NCBI GenBank assembly: GCA_025345505.1
Contig: JANVCC010009895.1
Location: forward strand, 643,312 to 707,311
DNA length: 64,000 nt
Direction of reading: 5' to 3'
Origin: Todiramphus chloris collaris
Taxonomy: Eukaryota > Chordata > Aves > Coraciiformes > Alcedinidae
Part shown: positions 54,201 through 63,448 of the stretch, in pieces
How positions within the stretch are numbered: position 1 is the first letter of the stretch
Layout of the letters: every line of letters starts with the position of its first letter
Position numbers and translations under genes: made by a program
The notes under the pieces: model-generated
Database searches by the model: none
Told to the model about the DNA's origin: nothing
The model's input: only the letters and a program-made list of their open reading frames with translations

Positions 54201-57200
54201 TTGACTATAAATGTTTTTAACAGAACTGCAGTGTGTTAAACTTCAGTGTGAATTCTGCAGCCTTGTATTCCATTTGCTTATTGCTATTTCCTGTAAGGCC
54301 TGTCAAGTCGATAATATATATTGCCTTCAACTACAATATATTAAACATATCTAAGAGATTTCCCTTGCTTTGCAGATGAACATAGAGTAATAGATATAAT
54401 TTAGCCTAACTAATATTTTCTAAATGTTGAAACAACGCTTTTATTTGCAAGGCAGTAAATATAAACTTGAAATTTTCAAATAAACCCACTTACAACAGTG
54501 ACTGAAAGGATTAATCACCTGCAGGAGCTCATGTCTTTAAAGCCCAGAATTATCCATACTACTCTGTATGCATGAAATGATCTGAAGTGTGACCCATTTT
54601 TCTTAATAGCTCCCCACAGATGTATATGTTGGTATTATTGCTGTCTGTCAAACCAGTGTCAAAACAACATAAGAACTTAGAACTTACCCAGACTCTGTAA
54701 AGCTTAAGTTATGTCATCAGTGCCCTGGTCTTCCAGATAGCCAGGTGATTTCTTCCCCCCCCCCCCATGATATGCCAGTTTGTGAAATGTTCAGATACAA
54801 GTTTCAATGAACACTTGATGAATTTCAAAAACACAATCCTATGTAATGTCTCCAGTAGATCAGTCCTTATCTCTTTTTTATAAAACTTTTTTATGTGGGA
54901 GTAAAGTAAATGCAGTGCTATGAAAAAGGTACAAATGTCACTTTCGTGCAACTGTTGTTTCATGTTAAATGCTTATCTTAATACTTTCCTAGGCGAGGAG
55001 CAGATGAATTCAGCTAGCTTGATCACTTCCTTCCTCAGATTCTGCTTTAATATTGCATTAGGTCATGCTATAACTCAGTGCACGTGTCAAGTAGGCATAA
55101 CAGAATTGTTGCATAATACTAGTCTTATGCATGGCATTAATGTAAAATTATAGGGGTAATTAAAGAGGCTTATATTAGTATGGTGAAGAGTTTGCACTGT
55201 CTTTTTAATTTCCTCTCTTATTTCCAGAACGTAAGTTTGAAAGAATAAAATGGGCCTTGTTTTGATATATAATTGCTGAATGTGTGCATTGCTCTTCTCA
55301 AGTTCAGGACTGTGCAGGTTGAGTGACTGTGCTCTGATTCTGTGCTTTCCTCCCATGTAGGTAATATTTGCAGAATTGTTTCAGCTTCCATCTCCACCAC
55401 ATATTGAGGTTATGTACACAGCACTCCTCATTGAATTGTGCAAACTCCAGCCTGGTTCTTTACCACAAGTTGTATCCTTCTCATGCTGCTGAAGAGCCTT
55501 TTATAAATAATTTCTTTTTCTCTCTTGTTCTGTACAAGATGGAATAGTCATAAATGTCAGCAGTAATAAATTTTCCTTCTTTCCATGTTTAGCTCTATGA
55601 AACTTCACCAATAACACTGCTCATGGGAAGGAATAATACAGCTCAACAGTCATAAGTAAAGCCTGCATTCACATCTAAGCTTGTTCTTTAGCTTGCAGAC
55701 CAGGAAAACTGAGAAATCTTGTTACGATCCTTCCTCAGATCTTTTTGAGGAGTCCTCTTGTAGCCAAATAAATAACTTGCCAAACAACTTGTGTTGTAGC
55801 CAAATAAATAACTTGCATGATTCTGAGACCTGTTTTTACATCAGGGCAGCTTGTGGCATGGTTATAGTTACATTAAAACCTAGAAAAGGAAAAGAAATTA
55901 ATATTTCTTAATCCTTTTATTGTAACAGCAGTATGAGTGCTCCTAGTCCATTTCACTGCAAATGTAGTAGATAATTTAAATTAACTGTTAAATAACTGTT
56001 TGAGTTTGCACTGAAATGGACTAGGAGTATTCATAAAGTCAATAATCTCTCAGATCAGATTGTAGCTAATAGTGAGGAAGGAAATATCAGCTTCTAGCAC
56101 ATTCTGAGTGTTGCATTGGTCCCTTTTCATTGTAGTTTTAGGTTGTGGCTAATGACCTACAGTTACTAAGAATGGAGGACTAAGAGACATACCTACTAGT
56201 AATTCCATTCCCAAAATTTTATTCTCCTGCTTGAAATCACCCAGTGATTTTAAACACATAGCCTAAGCTCTCACTGAGACTATCCCTAAAATTGTGTGTA
56301 CCTGCTTGCATTAAGTATCAATAGGGATCCAACAGCAAAGTATCAGGGTTGGCTGTCAATGCTCTTTGGGGTCAGGCCAGTGTGGATGTACTTTCTTAAG
56401 CTGTTAATGATGAGCAAAGATGGTCTGTTGATTATGCAGCAACAGGAACATGTGAAGCTAAAACTGTGAGATCATAAAAATGTGGTCCATAATGAGGTTG
56501 GTGTCCATTTGTATCATTAGTGTGCAGTTTTTGTTGTCTCATGGTAGGGATTCTGGCTTCCAGTAAAAGCAGCTAATGATCTTACTGTAATTAATGGAAG
56601 AAAATCAGACTTGGATTAGAGAATAGATGTTACTTATTGGAAAAAAAGCTACATACTTCATTATTTATTTATTTATTCCTGTGGCCTTTTCAAAATGGGG
56701 TAAGTCAGTGGCATATAGAGACAGGGAGCTGTCAGTAGAGAGTTGATGAAATCACCTCTGAAAAATGGAGAGAGTGAATTATGATTTCAGATGCTTCTAT
56801 GTTAACTTTTTTTATACGAAACTTTCAGCTTGCACAAGCCACAGAAATGCTTTACATGCGCTTGGATACAATGAATACTACATGTATAGACAGGTAAGTA
56901 TATATTTTCGGGACAACAAAAATGTTTCTCATTTTTATTCTGCAGTGAATATTGATGCATTTTTATCAAGGATTTCAGATGATCCTTTTAATACAGTTTG
57001 GTTCTGTAAAAAAATGGTTTTGGGGCTGTAGACTTGAGCCATATGAAGAGAAGGTAAAGGATGGACTGACCATTTGTCTTTCTTCCCTTGGAAACTCAAT
57101 CCTCCAAGTCACTAGTCTGATTAGCTATACAGTGCAGCTATAAAAACTACGAAAACTCTTCCACATCCATACCCCCTTCTGTTATGTACTACTTTCTCCT

Positions 57201-60200
57201 CCCTATTGGCCTGAGGAAGGAAAGGCTTGGAATATGGGTTTGTGAGAAGGTTGGCTAGCTGGAAAAGAGCCAGTGGTGTTTCTGTGGTTTGAGCGGTCTG
57301 CATTATGTAGAACTAAAATTGTTGTGCAAAACTGTGAAAACCTGTAGACTTGCAGTAAGTTTTTTCACTGCTTATTTTATTAAGTCATGAGTCTTGTATA
57401 TGCACCAGAGACTGCACATTCATCCATAAAGGCTGTCTTTTGATTCTCAATTTGGTCTTTTTGTGTGAGTCAACATTGATGTCTATTTAATTCATTAATG
57501 ACTACAGATTGGAGAGCTTGGGATTATCTTTGAGATTTTCTTATAGATGTATTCTACTTTTCTACTTGTCAACTAGGAAGTTTGTGGGGATATTTTTGTT
57601 TGTTGTTTTTCTTTTCAGTTCTGGTATTTAATAGAGTTTTCTTTTTAAAAAAGGTTTATTAACTGGTTTTCTCATCACCTGAGTAACTTTCAGTTCCGTT
57701 GGAGCTGGGAAGATTGGTAAGTCAGTCTCTGTCTCTCATCAGAACTTAAACCTTCAAACTTATCCAGCAAATGCCACAACATAGTGATTCTGTTAACTGC
57801 TTTCCACTAACACTTTTGACCTCACCCCCTCACCTGTTTACTACCGTTCCTTGGTAGACAAGGTTGGTAACCTTTAGTCACTATAAAAACAATTCCAGTT
57901 TTCTGTAATGAATCCAAGCAGTATTGTGTTCTGTAAACAGTGGAAACCTGATTTGCTTGTAGATTTTTGTCTTTATCACCTCAGTCAGTTTGCAAACTTT
58001 TCAGAAGGGTTCTCCTACTTAGCAATAATTTGCCTTGACTCTCCTTCCCTTTGACTTCCTGCATTCATATGTGTAACCTCACTCTGAGTGCCATCCTAAC
58101 ATGACACCCTCCACCCTCCTTGTAATTCTTGATCTTTTGGTTTCAAGCAGGAGCTCCCTGCACCCCCTCAGTGCCTAACCATAGCTTTCCCAAAGCTTTG
58201 TATTTCAAGTACTATACCTTCTGCTTACTCCCATCCTGTCCTACTCCCACATATAAAGAAAGATTACTTGGGGGCTTAGTCCTCCCTACAGTCTAACTTC
58301 TGCAGCCTGCTACTATACCTGCATCCCATAGCAGATGTGCCTAGGTGTCCCTGGGAAGAGGGGTGAAGCCCTGTATGTGAAGCATTACTTAAGATTTACT
58401 TATGTCCCCTGTGTTGTGACAATTGGGAGTTGTGTGTTTGCTGCTTATGAAGTTTGTTCATGTTGACTGACCAAGTGGAAGCCTCCAAATAGCTGTTTTT
58501 TCATTGCCTGGATTTCCCTTGCTGGGAACACCGGTGTGGTTATGTCTTTACGAACCTGCTAGTTTTCACAAAACTTTTAAGAACATAACTGTCTTTGAGA
58601 CTTCTCTTTCTCTGAAATATATTTAATATCAGCTAAGAACCCAAAGATTGTTTTGAGGGAGAAACATAGTGAAATCATACATGCTTTGTTTCCTTGGGAA
58701 AGCAGTCTAACCAACAGAGCAAACTCCTTTAATTTTTCAAAGAAGCCATTCAAAAAGTTAGCTTATGAAGAAGAGATTCCTAAGATTGCACATGGCCAAT
58801 AAGGAAATAGTGATAGACTGGCCTGAGTCCTTATCTTCAAATTGTGTACATTGTAAAACATGAAAGTCTAAAACAGTCTGATGACTAGGGAGTAATCTGC
58901 TGGTCAGCTGCTGGGGGTGACACCTGTTCATCTGGTAAGCAGAAATGCAGCTCCCAGAGTACAGAAAACAGAAGCAGTTATCAGGGCAGTCAGCATGCTG
59001 GGAAGCTCCAGACAGTGTGGGACTGTACAGCAATGGTGGTGATGTGCCACAGGGCTCTGTCCCCAGCACTGGTTGGAAACAACACCCCTGGTAAATTAAA
59101 AGCTTTATTCCAGATGGAGCTTTAGAGGAAGAATGTTGCTATCAAGGTCTGGGATTGCAGGAATTGCCTGAAGCAGGAGGTAGTGGGAAGTCCCTTTTTT
59201 TTTGCACTATGGTATGTGTGCTCTGGTCAAAGAGTAGAGTCAACAGGTAAAGGAGCTGTGTAAGGAGGTGAACAGGCTGTTGTAGCATTAGGGAATGCAA
59301 ATGGATCAACAGGGTCTGCACTGAAACCTCACAAAGACCAGAGCCTGAGCCACATAGTGCAAGGAAGAAGGGACAGCAAGAAGCTACACTTAAACCAGTA
59401 GTGGATGGAGATAGCCAAGACTTAACTTCTGGAGCAGGAAAAAGGCTCCTTCTCTGCCCTTATCTGCTTTAGATCTGAACTTATAGGATCAGTACAGTCC
59501 TGTAATAGCTAATGCAGGGGAACAGGCTCTTTGAGGGAGGCTTCAGAAACATCTGGGCAACAGGAGGAAGCAGTGGATGATAATGGTTGGAGATCCCTTT
59601 CTGCAGGGGGTGGAGGCACCCATCTGCTAACCAGACATGCTGTCATGGAACGTTTGTTTCTTGCTAAGGGCTCATATCTCCTATCCAGGATGGTTATGGA
59701 GAGAATGTTAAGACTTGTCTGTCCCTTGGACTATTATCTCTTGCTGCTCATCCATGTGGGCACCAATAACGCTGCCAGGGGAGACCTGGAATATATCAAG
59801 AGTAACTACAGAGCTCTGGGGACAAAGACTAAGGACATGGATGGTATTCCCAAACCTACATGAGAAGTGGATACATTTATGCATTTTGTGACTTAACAGC
59901 TGGCTGCATGGCTGGTGTTGCAGGCAGCACTTTGGCTTTTATGACTGTAGGTCTCTCTGTGGAATAAGGATTGATAGGGAGAGACAGGATCCATCTGACA
60001 AGGTGAAAAATGGCTTTCAGCTAGGTTTGTTGGGTGATAAAGTTCATACCATGAAGTGACATGAGGCACTCGGAAGGATAAAGTAGGACAAAAGGGTGCC
60101 TGTGCACAAACGCACACATCCTGGGAAACAAAGTTCTATAGCTCTGTGTGCAGATGAACTGTGATGAGTAGCTGAGCTGTGGTGGGAGAACTTCTATAAC

Positions 60201-63200
60201 CACAGTTCTGTAATGGATGGATTCAGACTCTTCTGAAAAGACAGGTAGGGAAGAAGAGGAGAGTTAACCTCTATGTGAAGGACCAGATTGAATACATGGA
60301 CCTCTTCTATGGAATGGGCAACAAGCTGATTGAGAGCTTGTTGGTTAAGATGGGAGGAAAGGCCAGTGAGGGTGACACCATGGTGGGAGTTACAAACTAC
60401 TTGATCAGTATTAGAAATCGATCAATCATCTTTAAAGAACTGTAAGAATTCTTGGGATCATAGACCCTGTTCTTTGTGGAGGACTTAAACCTCCATGACA
60501 CCTGCTGGAAGGGCAACACAGAGGAATACAAGTAGTCAAGGAGATTTCAGGAGGGCATCAGGAATAACTTCTTGATACAGGTACTGGATGGGCCAACCAG
60601 GAGTGACACACAGCTGAATCTGCTAATCACTAACAAGAAAACTTGTTGAGGATTTGATAATCAATAGCAGCCTTGGCTGTAGTGACTATGAAATAGTGGA
60701 GCTCAAGATCCTGAGGGGAGTGAGGAAGGAGAGTAGCAGAGTACAGAGTCTAGACTTCAGGATAGCAGATATGGCCTTATTTGGGGGACTGGTAGGGAGG
60801 ATCACGAGAGACAGCTCTGAATGGCAAAGGAACTCCAAAGAGTTGCCAAGTCTTCGAGTATACTAATGGTCTATGCTGATACTCAGGAAACCAAGTAGGC
60901 TGGCTTGGCTAATCAGGAAGATCATAACTGAGGTCCAATGTAAAAAGATGTACACAGGAGGTAGAAGCAAGGACAGCCTACAAAGGAGGAATTTAGAAAC
61001 TTTGCTTGGGCATGTAGGGATAGTATTAGGAAAGCCAAAGTTCAACTTGAACTGAGATTTGCAAAGGACATAAAGGTCAATGAGAGCTTCTGCTGCTACA
61101 TTATCAGTAAAAGAATAAACAAGGAAAATGCAGGCCTGCATCTGAATGGGGCAGATGATTTAGTGACAGCAGAGGTAGCTAAAGTACTTGATGCCATTTT
61201 TGTCTCAGTCTTCACAAACATGCTCTCTTAAGTCTCTGTGCTTAGAGATAGTGTTCAAGGAGAAGCACCACTAGTGGAAGAGGATCAAGTTGGAAATCTC
61301 TTGAGAAATACCAACCCATACAAATTTATGGGACCAGATGGGATGCACCTGAGGGTGCTGTGAGAGCTGGCCAATTTCATTGTGAAGCTGCTCTCTATTG
61401 TCTTTGAAAGGCTGTGTAGATCAGGAGAAGTCCCTGATAATTGGAGAAATATAAATGTTGCACCCATTTTCAAAAAAGGCCAACAGAACAATCTATGGAA
61501 CGATAAGCTTGTCAGTCTCACTTTGTTCCCTGGGAAAATCATGGAGAAAGTCTTCTTGGAATATATTTCTAAGCACAAGTGATAGAAGGTGACTGGGAAT
61601 GGTCAGTATGGGTTTACCAAGAGTAAATTATGCCTGACCAACCTCATTGCCTTGTATAATGAATGAAAGGACTAAATTTGTCGATGAGGGGAGAGCAGTT
61701 AATTTCATCCACCTTGACTTGAGAAAAGCTTTTCATGCAGTCTCCTACAGAATCCTTGTATCCAAATTGAATTGTTATGGTCTAGATGGATGAAAACCTG
61801 TCTGGTTTGTTAGGCTCGGAGGGTAGTGGTTAGTGGCTTGTACTCTACCTGGAGCCTGGTTACAAGTGGAGTAATACAGGGGTCAGTCTTGGGACCTGTC
61901 CTGCTTAAGATCTTTATCAGTAACATGGAGGAGACAGAATGCACCCTCATCAAGCTTGCAGATAACATTATATTTGGGGGTGCAGTTGATATGCTTGAGG
62001 ACAGGGCTGTCATTCAGAGGGACCTATTCAGGTTGGAGAAATGGTCTGAGAGGAACCTCCCAAAATTCTACAAGGACAAATGCAGAGTCCTGTACTTGGA
62101 ATGAACTAACCCCCTGCAATGGTGCAGGTGAGGGACTCACTGGCTGGAGAGCAGCTTTGCTGAAAAGGACTTGCGGATCCTGCTGGAGAATAGGCTAAAC
62201 AAAAGCCAGTAGTGTGCCTTGGCAGTGATAAAGGCCAAACAGTATCCTAGGCAGCATCAACAGGAGTGTATCCAGTAGATTGAGGAAGTGATTATTCTCC
62301 TTTACTTGGCACTTGTTAGACCTCTAGATCTAGAGTACTGTGTCCAGTTTTGCCCCCCCCAATACAAGACAGATATTGAGAAACTGGTGCGAGTTAATCG
62401 GAGGGCCACCAGGCTAGTCAGGGGCCGTAGCACATGCTCTGTAAGGAGAGGCTGAGGGAACTGTGTACAGCCTGGAGAAAAGAAGGCTTCAGGGGGGACT
62501 TAATAGCAGCCTACTAATATCTATGAGGAGGTTACTGAGGGGATGAGGCCAGTCTCCTCCTGAGGTGTGTGACAGGAGGACAAGAAGACAGTGGCCATAA
62601 ATTCAAACAGGGGATGTTCCTTGGAGGTTTTCAGAACTGATTGGACAAAACCTTGAGTGACCTGGCTTGAATTCATTATTGACCATTCTTTGAGCATGAA
62701 GTTGGAGTTTGTAGCTTCCTATCGTGGGTTCAATTTGGTTTAATTTTCACAAGCAGCTGCCCATGCAGTTGGGAGGGGCCACAGCCAGGATAAAAAACTG
62801 AACCAGCCAATGGGATATTTGATACTGTACTGATGTCATGACCGATATCTAAGGGGAGGGGGCATGTGTTTTCAGCATGCAGCCAGAGCAGGGGTCAGCG
62901 CATCTGGGGTACCAGTAGAGCCTCGCAGTTTCTGTCACTCGCTTTATATATTATTTCATTAGTATTATTGTTATTGCTGTTGTTTCTTCTCTCTTTTGTG
63001 TTGTTCTATTAAATTATCCTTCTCTCAACCCGCAGGGTCTCACCTTTTTTTCCTCACAATTCTCCTTTCTATCCCACAGGAGGGTGTGTGTGTGTGGGGA
63101 GAAGCAGTGGGCTGCGTGGTGTTTAGTTGCCATCAGAGGTTAAGCCACAACTTGAATCATTCTTTCCAACCTGAATGATTTTATGAATTGTGATTATCTA

Positions 63201-63448
63201 GTGAATGTTCCCTACCTATTGTATCAGACCAAAACAGATGAAAACACAAATATATTTGTTAGAAATGATTGTGGGGGGATTTTTTGGATCCTTTTTTTTT
63301 GTTGTGGGGTTTTTTATTTTGGTGGTTGTGTTTTTTTTTTTTTTTTGTTGTGGCTGTTTTTCTTCTTTGATAGGTCAGACTGTCTTACTCAGAACCTTGA
63401 GAAGCCCAAATCCAAATTCGTGAGAGAGGTTTTAGAAAAATGCATGAG
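39255..63448 (+). CDS. NCBP1: NCBP1 (CBP80, nuclear cap-binding protein subunit 1), exons 1-14, partial
   Basis: NCBP1 is the large subunit of the nuclear cap-binding complex. It stabilises NCBP2 on the m7G cap of new RNA polymerase II transcripts and acts in splicing, export and the pioneer round of translation. Fourteen exons (listed separately) join in one frame into about 457 codons without a stop; the vertebrate protein has about 790, so the remaining exons lie past the right edge. The start is the MSRRRHSDE nuclear-localisation N-terminus. The MIF4G helical-repeat domain begins in exons 2-3 ([10 protein letters not shown]) and extends through exon 7. Exons 8-14 continue the helical repeats. 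Splice phases are consistent throughout. The odd points are a GC donor after exon 7, an LTR 32 bp before exon 2 and a U12-like donor after exon 11. Segments such as [12 protein letters not shown] in exon 4 differ from the mammalian form I know. Such changes could mean faster evolution of this copy. Confidence 0.95.
39289..40218 (+). other. NCBP1 intron 1, unique part
   Basis: Intron sequence, CpG-richer near exon 1 and AT-rich later. No further feature is recognised before the LTR at 40219. Confidence 0.7.
40219..40756 (+). mobile_element. ERVK-type solo LTR in NCBP1 intron 1
   Basis: It starts TGTACCAAGTCTGTCTGGGATGG, a diverged form of the avian GGGTCTGGCTGGGATGG LTR start, and ends CAACCCACCACA. 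It shares internal text with the LTR at 51924 ('ccatatggtgctgt', 'gctgaacagtgcttgcaca'). The flanks are AGTAGG and GCAGGC, at best an imperfect TSD. It ends 32 bases before exon 2. Confidence 0.8.
40789..40874 (+). CDS. NCBP1: NCBP1 exon 2
   Basis: It encodes [20 protein letters not shown] and LICRVGEK. The acceptor is AAACAG, with almost no polypyrimidine tract. The donor is AAG|GTAGAA. Confidence 0.92.
40875..41674 (+). other. NCBP1 intron 2
   Basis: 800 bases of AT-rich intron. No repeat or RNA gene is recognised. Confidence 0.7.
41675..41775 (+). CDS. NCBP1: NCBP1 exon 3
   Basis: It encodes [20 protein letters not shown] and [10 protein letters not shown] plus two bases. The donor is GT|GTATGT. 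Confidence 0.93.
41776..42329 (+). other. NCBP1 intron 3
   Basis: 554 bases, AT-rich, nothing further recognised. Confidence 0.7.
42330..42486 (+). CDS. NCBP1: NCBP1 exon 4
   Basis: It encodes [20 protein letters not shown] and [20 protein letters not shown], ending NEAEYL in phase 0. The donor is TTA|GTAAGT. Confidence 0.95.
42487..43900 (+). other. NCBP1 intron 4 with C-run
   Basis: It contains a C-run near 42778-42789 and the pyrimidine-rich repeat listed separately (43220-43830). The acceptor is TTCAATAG. Confidence 0.7.
43220..43830 (+). repeat. Pyrimidine-rich degenerate minisatellite in intron 4
   Basis: About 600 bases of C/T-rich sequence have recurring blocks (ATGTGTTCTAACTCATG and CATGTGCTCTAGCTCATG, each followed by Leu/Cys-type CT-rich text; repeated 'ctggcttgttct'). 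The long open frames here are a by-product of low complexity. Confidence 0.6.
43901..44008 (+). CDS. NCBP1: NCBP1 exon 5
   Basis: 36 codons: [20 protein letters not shown] to TQEEDIPQ. The donor is CAA|GTAAGC. Confidence 0.96.
44009..44912 (+). other. NCBP1 intron 5
   Basis: 904 bases, AT-rich, no repeat recognised. Confidence 0.7.
44913..45034 (+). CDS. NCBP1: NCBP1 exon 6
   Basis: It encodes [20 protein letters not shown] to SHTESYL plus two bases. The acceptor is TCTGTAG and the donor AA|GTAAGC. Confidence 0.96.
45035..45531 (+). other. NCBP1 intron 6 with TG microsatellite
   Basis: 497 bases containing a (TG)n-(TC)n tract at about 45313-45343. Confidence 0.75.
45532..45601 (+). CDS. 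NCBP1: NCBP1 exon 7
   Basis: It encodes [20 protein letters not shown] then QEE and must end in phase 0 at 45601 to join exon 8. The following intron starts GCCAGT, not GT. The nearest GT (45606) would add four bases and shift the frame. Confidence 0.9.
45602..47012 (+). other. NCBP1 intron 7
   Basis: 1411 bases with a CR1 fragment (about 46180-46620). The acceptor is TGACCTCAG. The donor dinucleotide is GC. Confidence 0.75.
46180..46620 (-). mobile_element. CR1 LINE fragment (RT region)
   Basis: On the minus strand the sequence parallels the CR1 RT catalytic region and following text. The stretch 'gttgaactgcatgaggttcc' with the preceding 'ggtttggcatttgact' corresponds to the conserved 'MRFNKNKCQVLHLG'-type segment, also visible (diverged) at 62040-62100. 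It is highly degenerate. Confidence 0.65.
47013..47228 (+). CDS. NCBP1: NCBP1 exon 8
   Basis: 72 codons, [20 protein letters not shown] to FDYTDDPE, phase 0 at both ends. The donor is GAG|GTATGT. This is the most strictly conserved stretch. Confidence 0.97.
47229..49184 (+). other. NCBP1 intron 8
   Basis: 1956 bases. The segment at about 47600-47700 ('agatcaaaagtccatctagcc' then 'agcagtggccaagagcaga') looks like an old amniote interspersed repeat. A TA-rich and poly-T patch lies near 48742-48772. The CR1 tail at 48843 is listed separately. Confidence 0.6.
48843..49117 (+). mobile_element. CR1 LINE 3' end
   Basis: This is the typical CR1 tail: 'gaggaaaaacttctttactg', 'gagcctggaacaggctgccc', 'ggactcaatgatctcc', ending with the ATTCTATG repeat (attctatgattctatgac). 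It is 5'-truncated and relatively intact. Confidence 0.9.
49185..49282 (+). CDS. NCBP1: NCBP1 exon 9
   Basis: It encodes [20 protein letters not shown] and [12 protein letters not shown] plus two bases. The donor is TG|GTAAGA. Confidence 0.97.
49283..50150 (+). other. NCBP1 intron 9, first part
   Basis: No repeat recognised before the CR1 at about 50155. Confidence 0.6.
50155..51400 (-). mobile_element. CR1 LINE copy with internal deletion
   Basis: On the minus strand a 272-codon frame (50381-51199) covers the ORF2 region before and within [58 protein letters not shown] and [12 protein letters not shown]. It then jumps at about 50490-50510 straight to the 3' tail, so the catalytic palm is missing. 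The 3' end (50155-50290, 'agaatcacagaatttctcag' on the + strand) is the usual CR1 terminus. The part right of 51200 is probably older CR1 sequence. Confidence 0.85.
51401..51923. other. Intron 9 spacer
   Basis: No gene or clear repeat recognised. Moderately GC-rich. Confidence 0.4.
51924..52530 (+). mobile_element. ERVK-type solo LTR in intron 9
   Basis: It opens with the avian LTR block GGGTCTGGCTGGGATGGAG and shares internal text with 40219-40756. The ends are approximate and no TSD was found. Confidence 0.75.
52606..53074 (-). mobile_element. Solo LTR of the ERV2 family in intron 9
   Basis: On the minus strand it starts TGTAGTGGGTCTGGCTGAGC and matches the ERV2 5' LTR (8532-9000) along its length, with about the same size (469 bp). 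The left boundary is uncertain by about five bases, and the TSD is unclear (ATGTGG and TATGGG). Confidence 0.9.
53075..53873 (+). other. NCBP1 intron 9, last part
   Basis: AT-rich intron. The acceptor before exon 10 is TAATTTACAG. Confidence 0.65.
53874..53937 (+). CDS. NCBP1: NCBP1 exon 10
   Basis: It encodes (C)[21 protein letters not shown]. The donor is GAG|GTATGT. Confidence 0.96.
53938..55360 (+). other. NCBP1 intron 10
   Basis: 1423 bases, AT-rich, with a C-run at about 54756-54767. No mobile element recognised. Confidence 0.65.
55361..55471 (+). CDS. NCBP1: NCBP1 exon 11
   Basis: 37 codons, [20 protein letters not shown] to GSLPQV. The end is fixed in phase 0 by exon 12. The donor reads GTT|GTATCCTTC. 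Confidence 0.95.
55472..56828 (+). other. NCBP1 intron 11, probable U12-type
   Basis: The donor GTATCCTTC matches the U12 5' splice-site consensus (RTATCCTTT) at eight of nine positions. A possible branch site ending TTAAC lies at 56802-56806, about 22 bases before the acceptor AG. The intron also contains a local duplication of 'agccaaataaataacttgc' (55763 and 55798) and a long inverted repeat (listed). Confidence 0.65.
55932..56035. repeat. 31-bp inverted repeat (hairpin)
   Basis: The arms 55932-55962 and 56005-56035 pair with about three mismatches around a 42-base loop. The core 'ctcctagtccatttca' is perfectly complementary. TA sits at both outer ends, which would suit a small TA-targeting MITE. 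It could also fold as a precursor-like hairpin in RNA. Confidence 0.75.
56829..56893 (+). CDS. NCBP1: NCBP1 exon 12
   Basis: It encodes [20 protein letters not shown] then D plus two bases. The donor is AG|GTAAGT. Confidence 0.96.
56894..57653 (+). other. NCBP1 intron 12
   Basis: 760 bases, nothing recognised. Confidence 0.7.
57654..57716 (+). CDS. NCBP1: NCBP1 exon 13
   Basis: It encodes [20 protein letters not shown] plus two bases. The donor is TG|GTAAGT. Confidence 0.96.
57717..59140 (+). other. NCBP1 intron 13, first part
   Basis: No clear repeat up to about 59100. Confidence 0.5.
59150..62720 (+). mobile_element. Long, degenerate CR1 LINE (ORF1 esterase region to near the 3' end)
   Basis: From 59531 a frame contains [20 protein letters not shown] and NYRALG, the SGNH-esterase-like part of CR1 ORF1. 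ORF2 follows with many stops: endonuclease text near 60240-60620 ([13 protein letters not shown]), RT fingers (61440-61560, [18 protein letters not shown]), the palm (61880-62100, [18 protein letters not shown] and LADNIIFGG, where the FADD-type box is altered), and the late region (62330-62600). The copy is old and surely inactive. Confidence 0.85.
62721..63150 (+). mobile_element. Solo LTR with extended terminal inverted repeats in intron 13
   Basis: It begins TCGTGGGTTCAATTTGGTTT and ends GAGGTTAAGCCACAA, a long-armed terminal pairing seen in avian ERVL/ERVK LTRs. TATATATTA lies near 62945 and the GTGTGTGT-GGGGAG block near 63085-63105. Flanks CTTCCT and CTTGAA. The boundaries are approximate. 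Confidence 0.6.
63286..63373 (+). repeat. Poly-T / GT-rich tract and acceptor of exon 14
   Basis: Long T-runs broken by GTTGTGG end in TTTGATAG directly before exon 14 and form an unusually long polypyrimidine tract. Confidence 0.7.
63374..63448 (+). CDS. NCBP1: NCBP1 exon 14
   Basis: It encodes [20 protein letters not shown] and EKCM plus two bases. The donor is AG|GTCAGT. A second GTAAGA donor three codons' worth downstream is not needed for the known reading. Confidence 0.92.
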
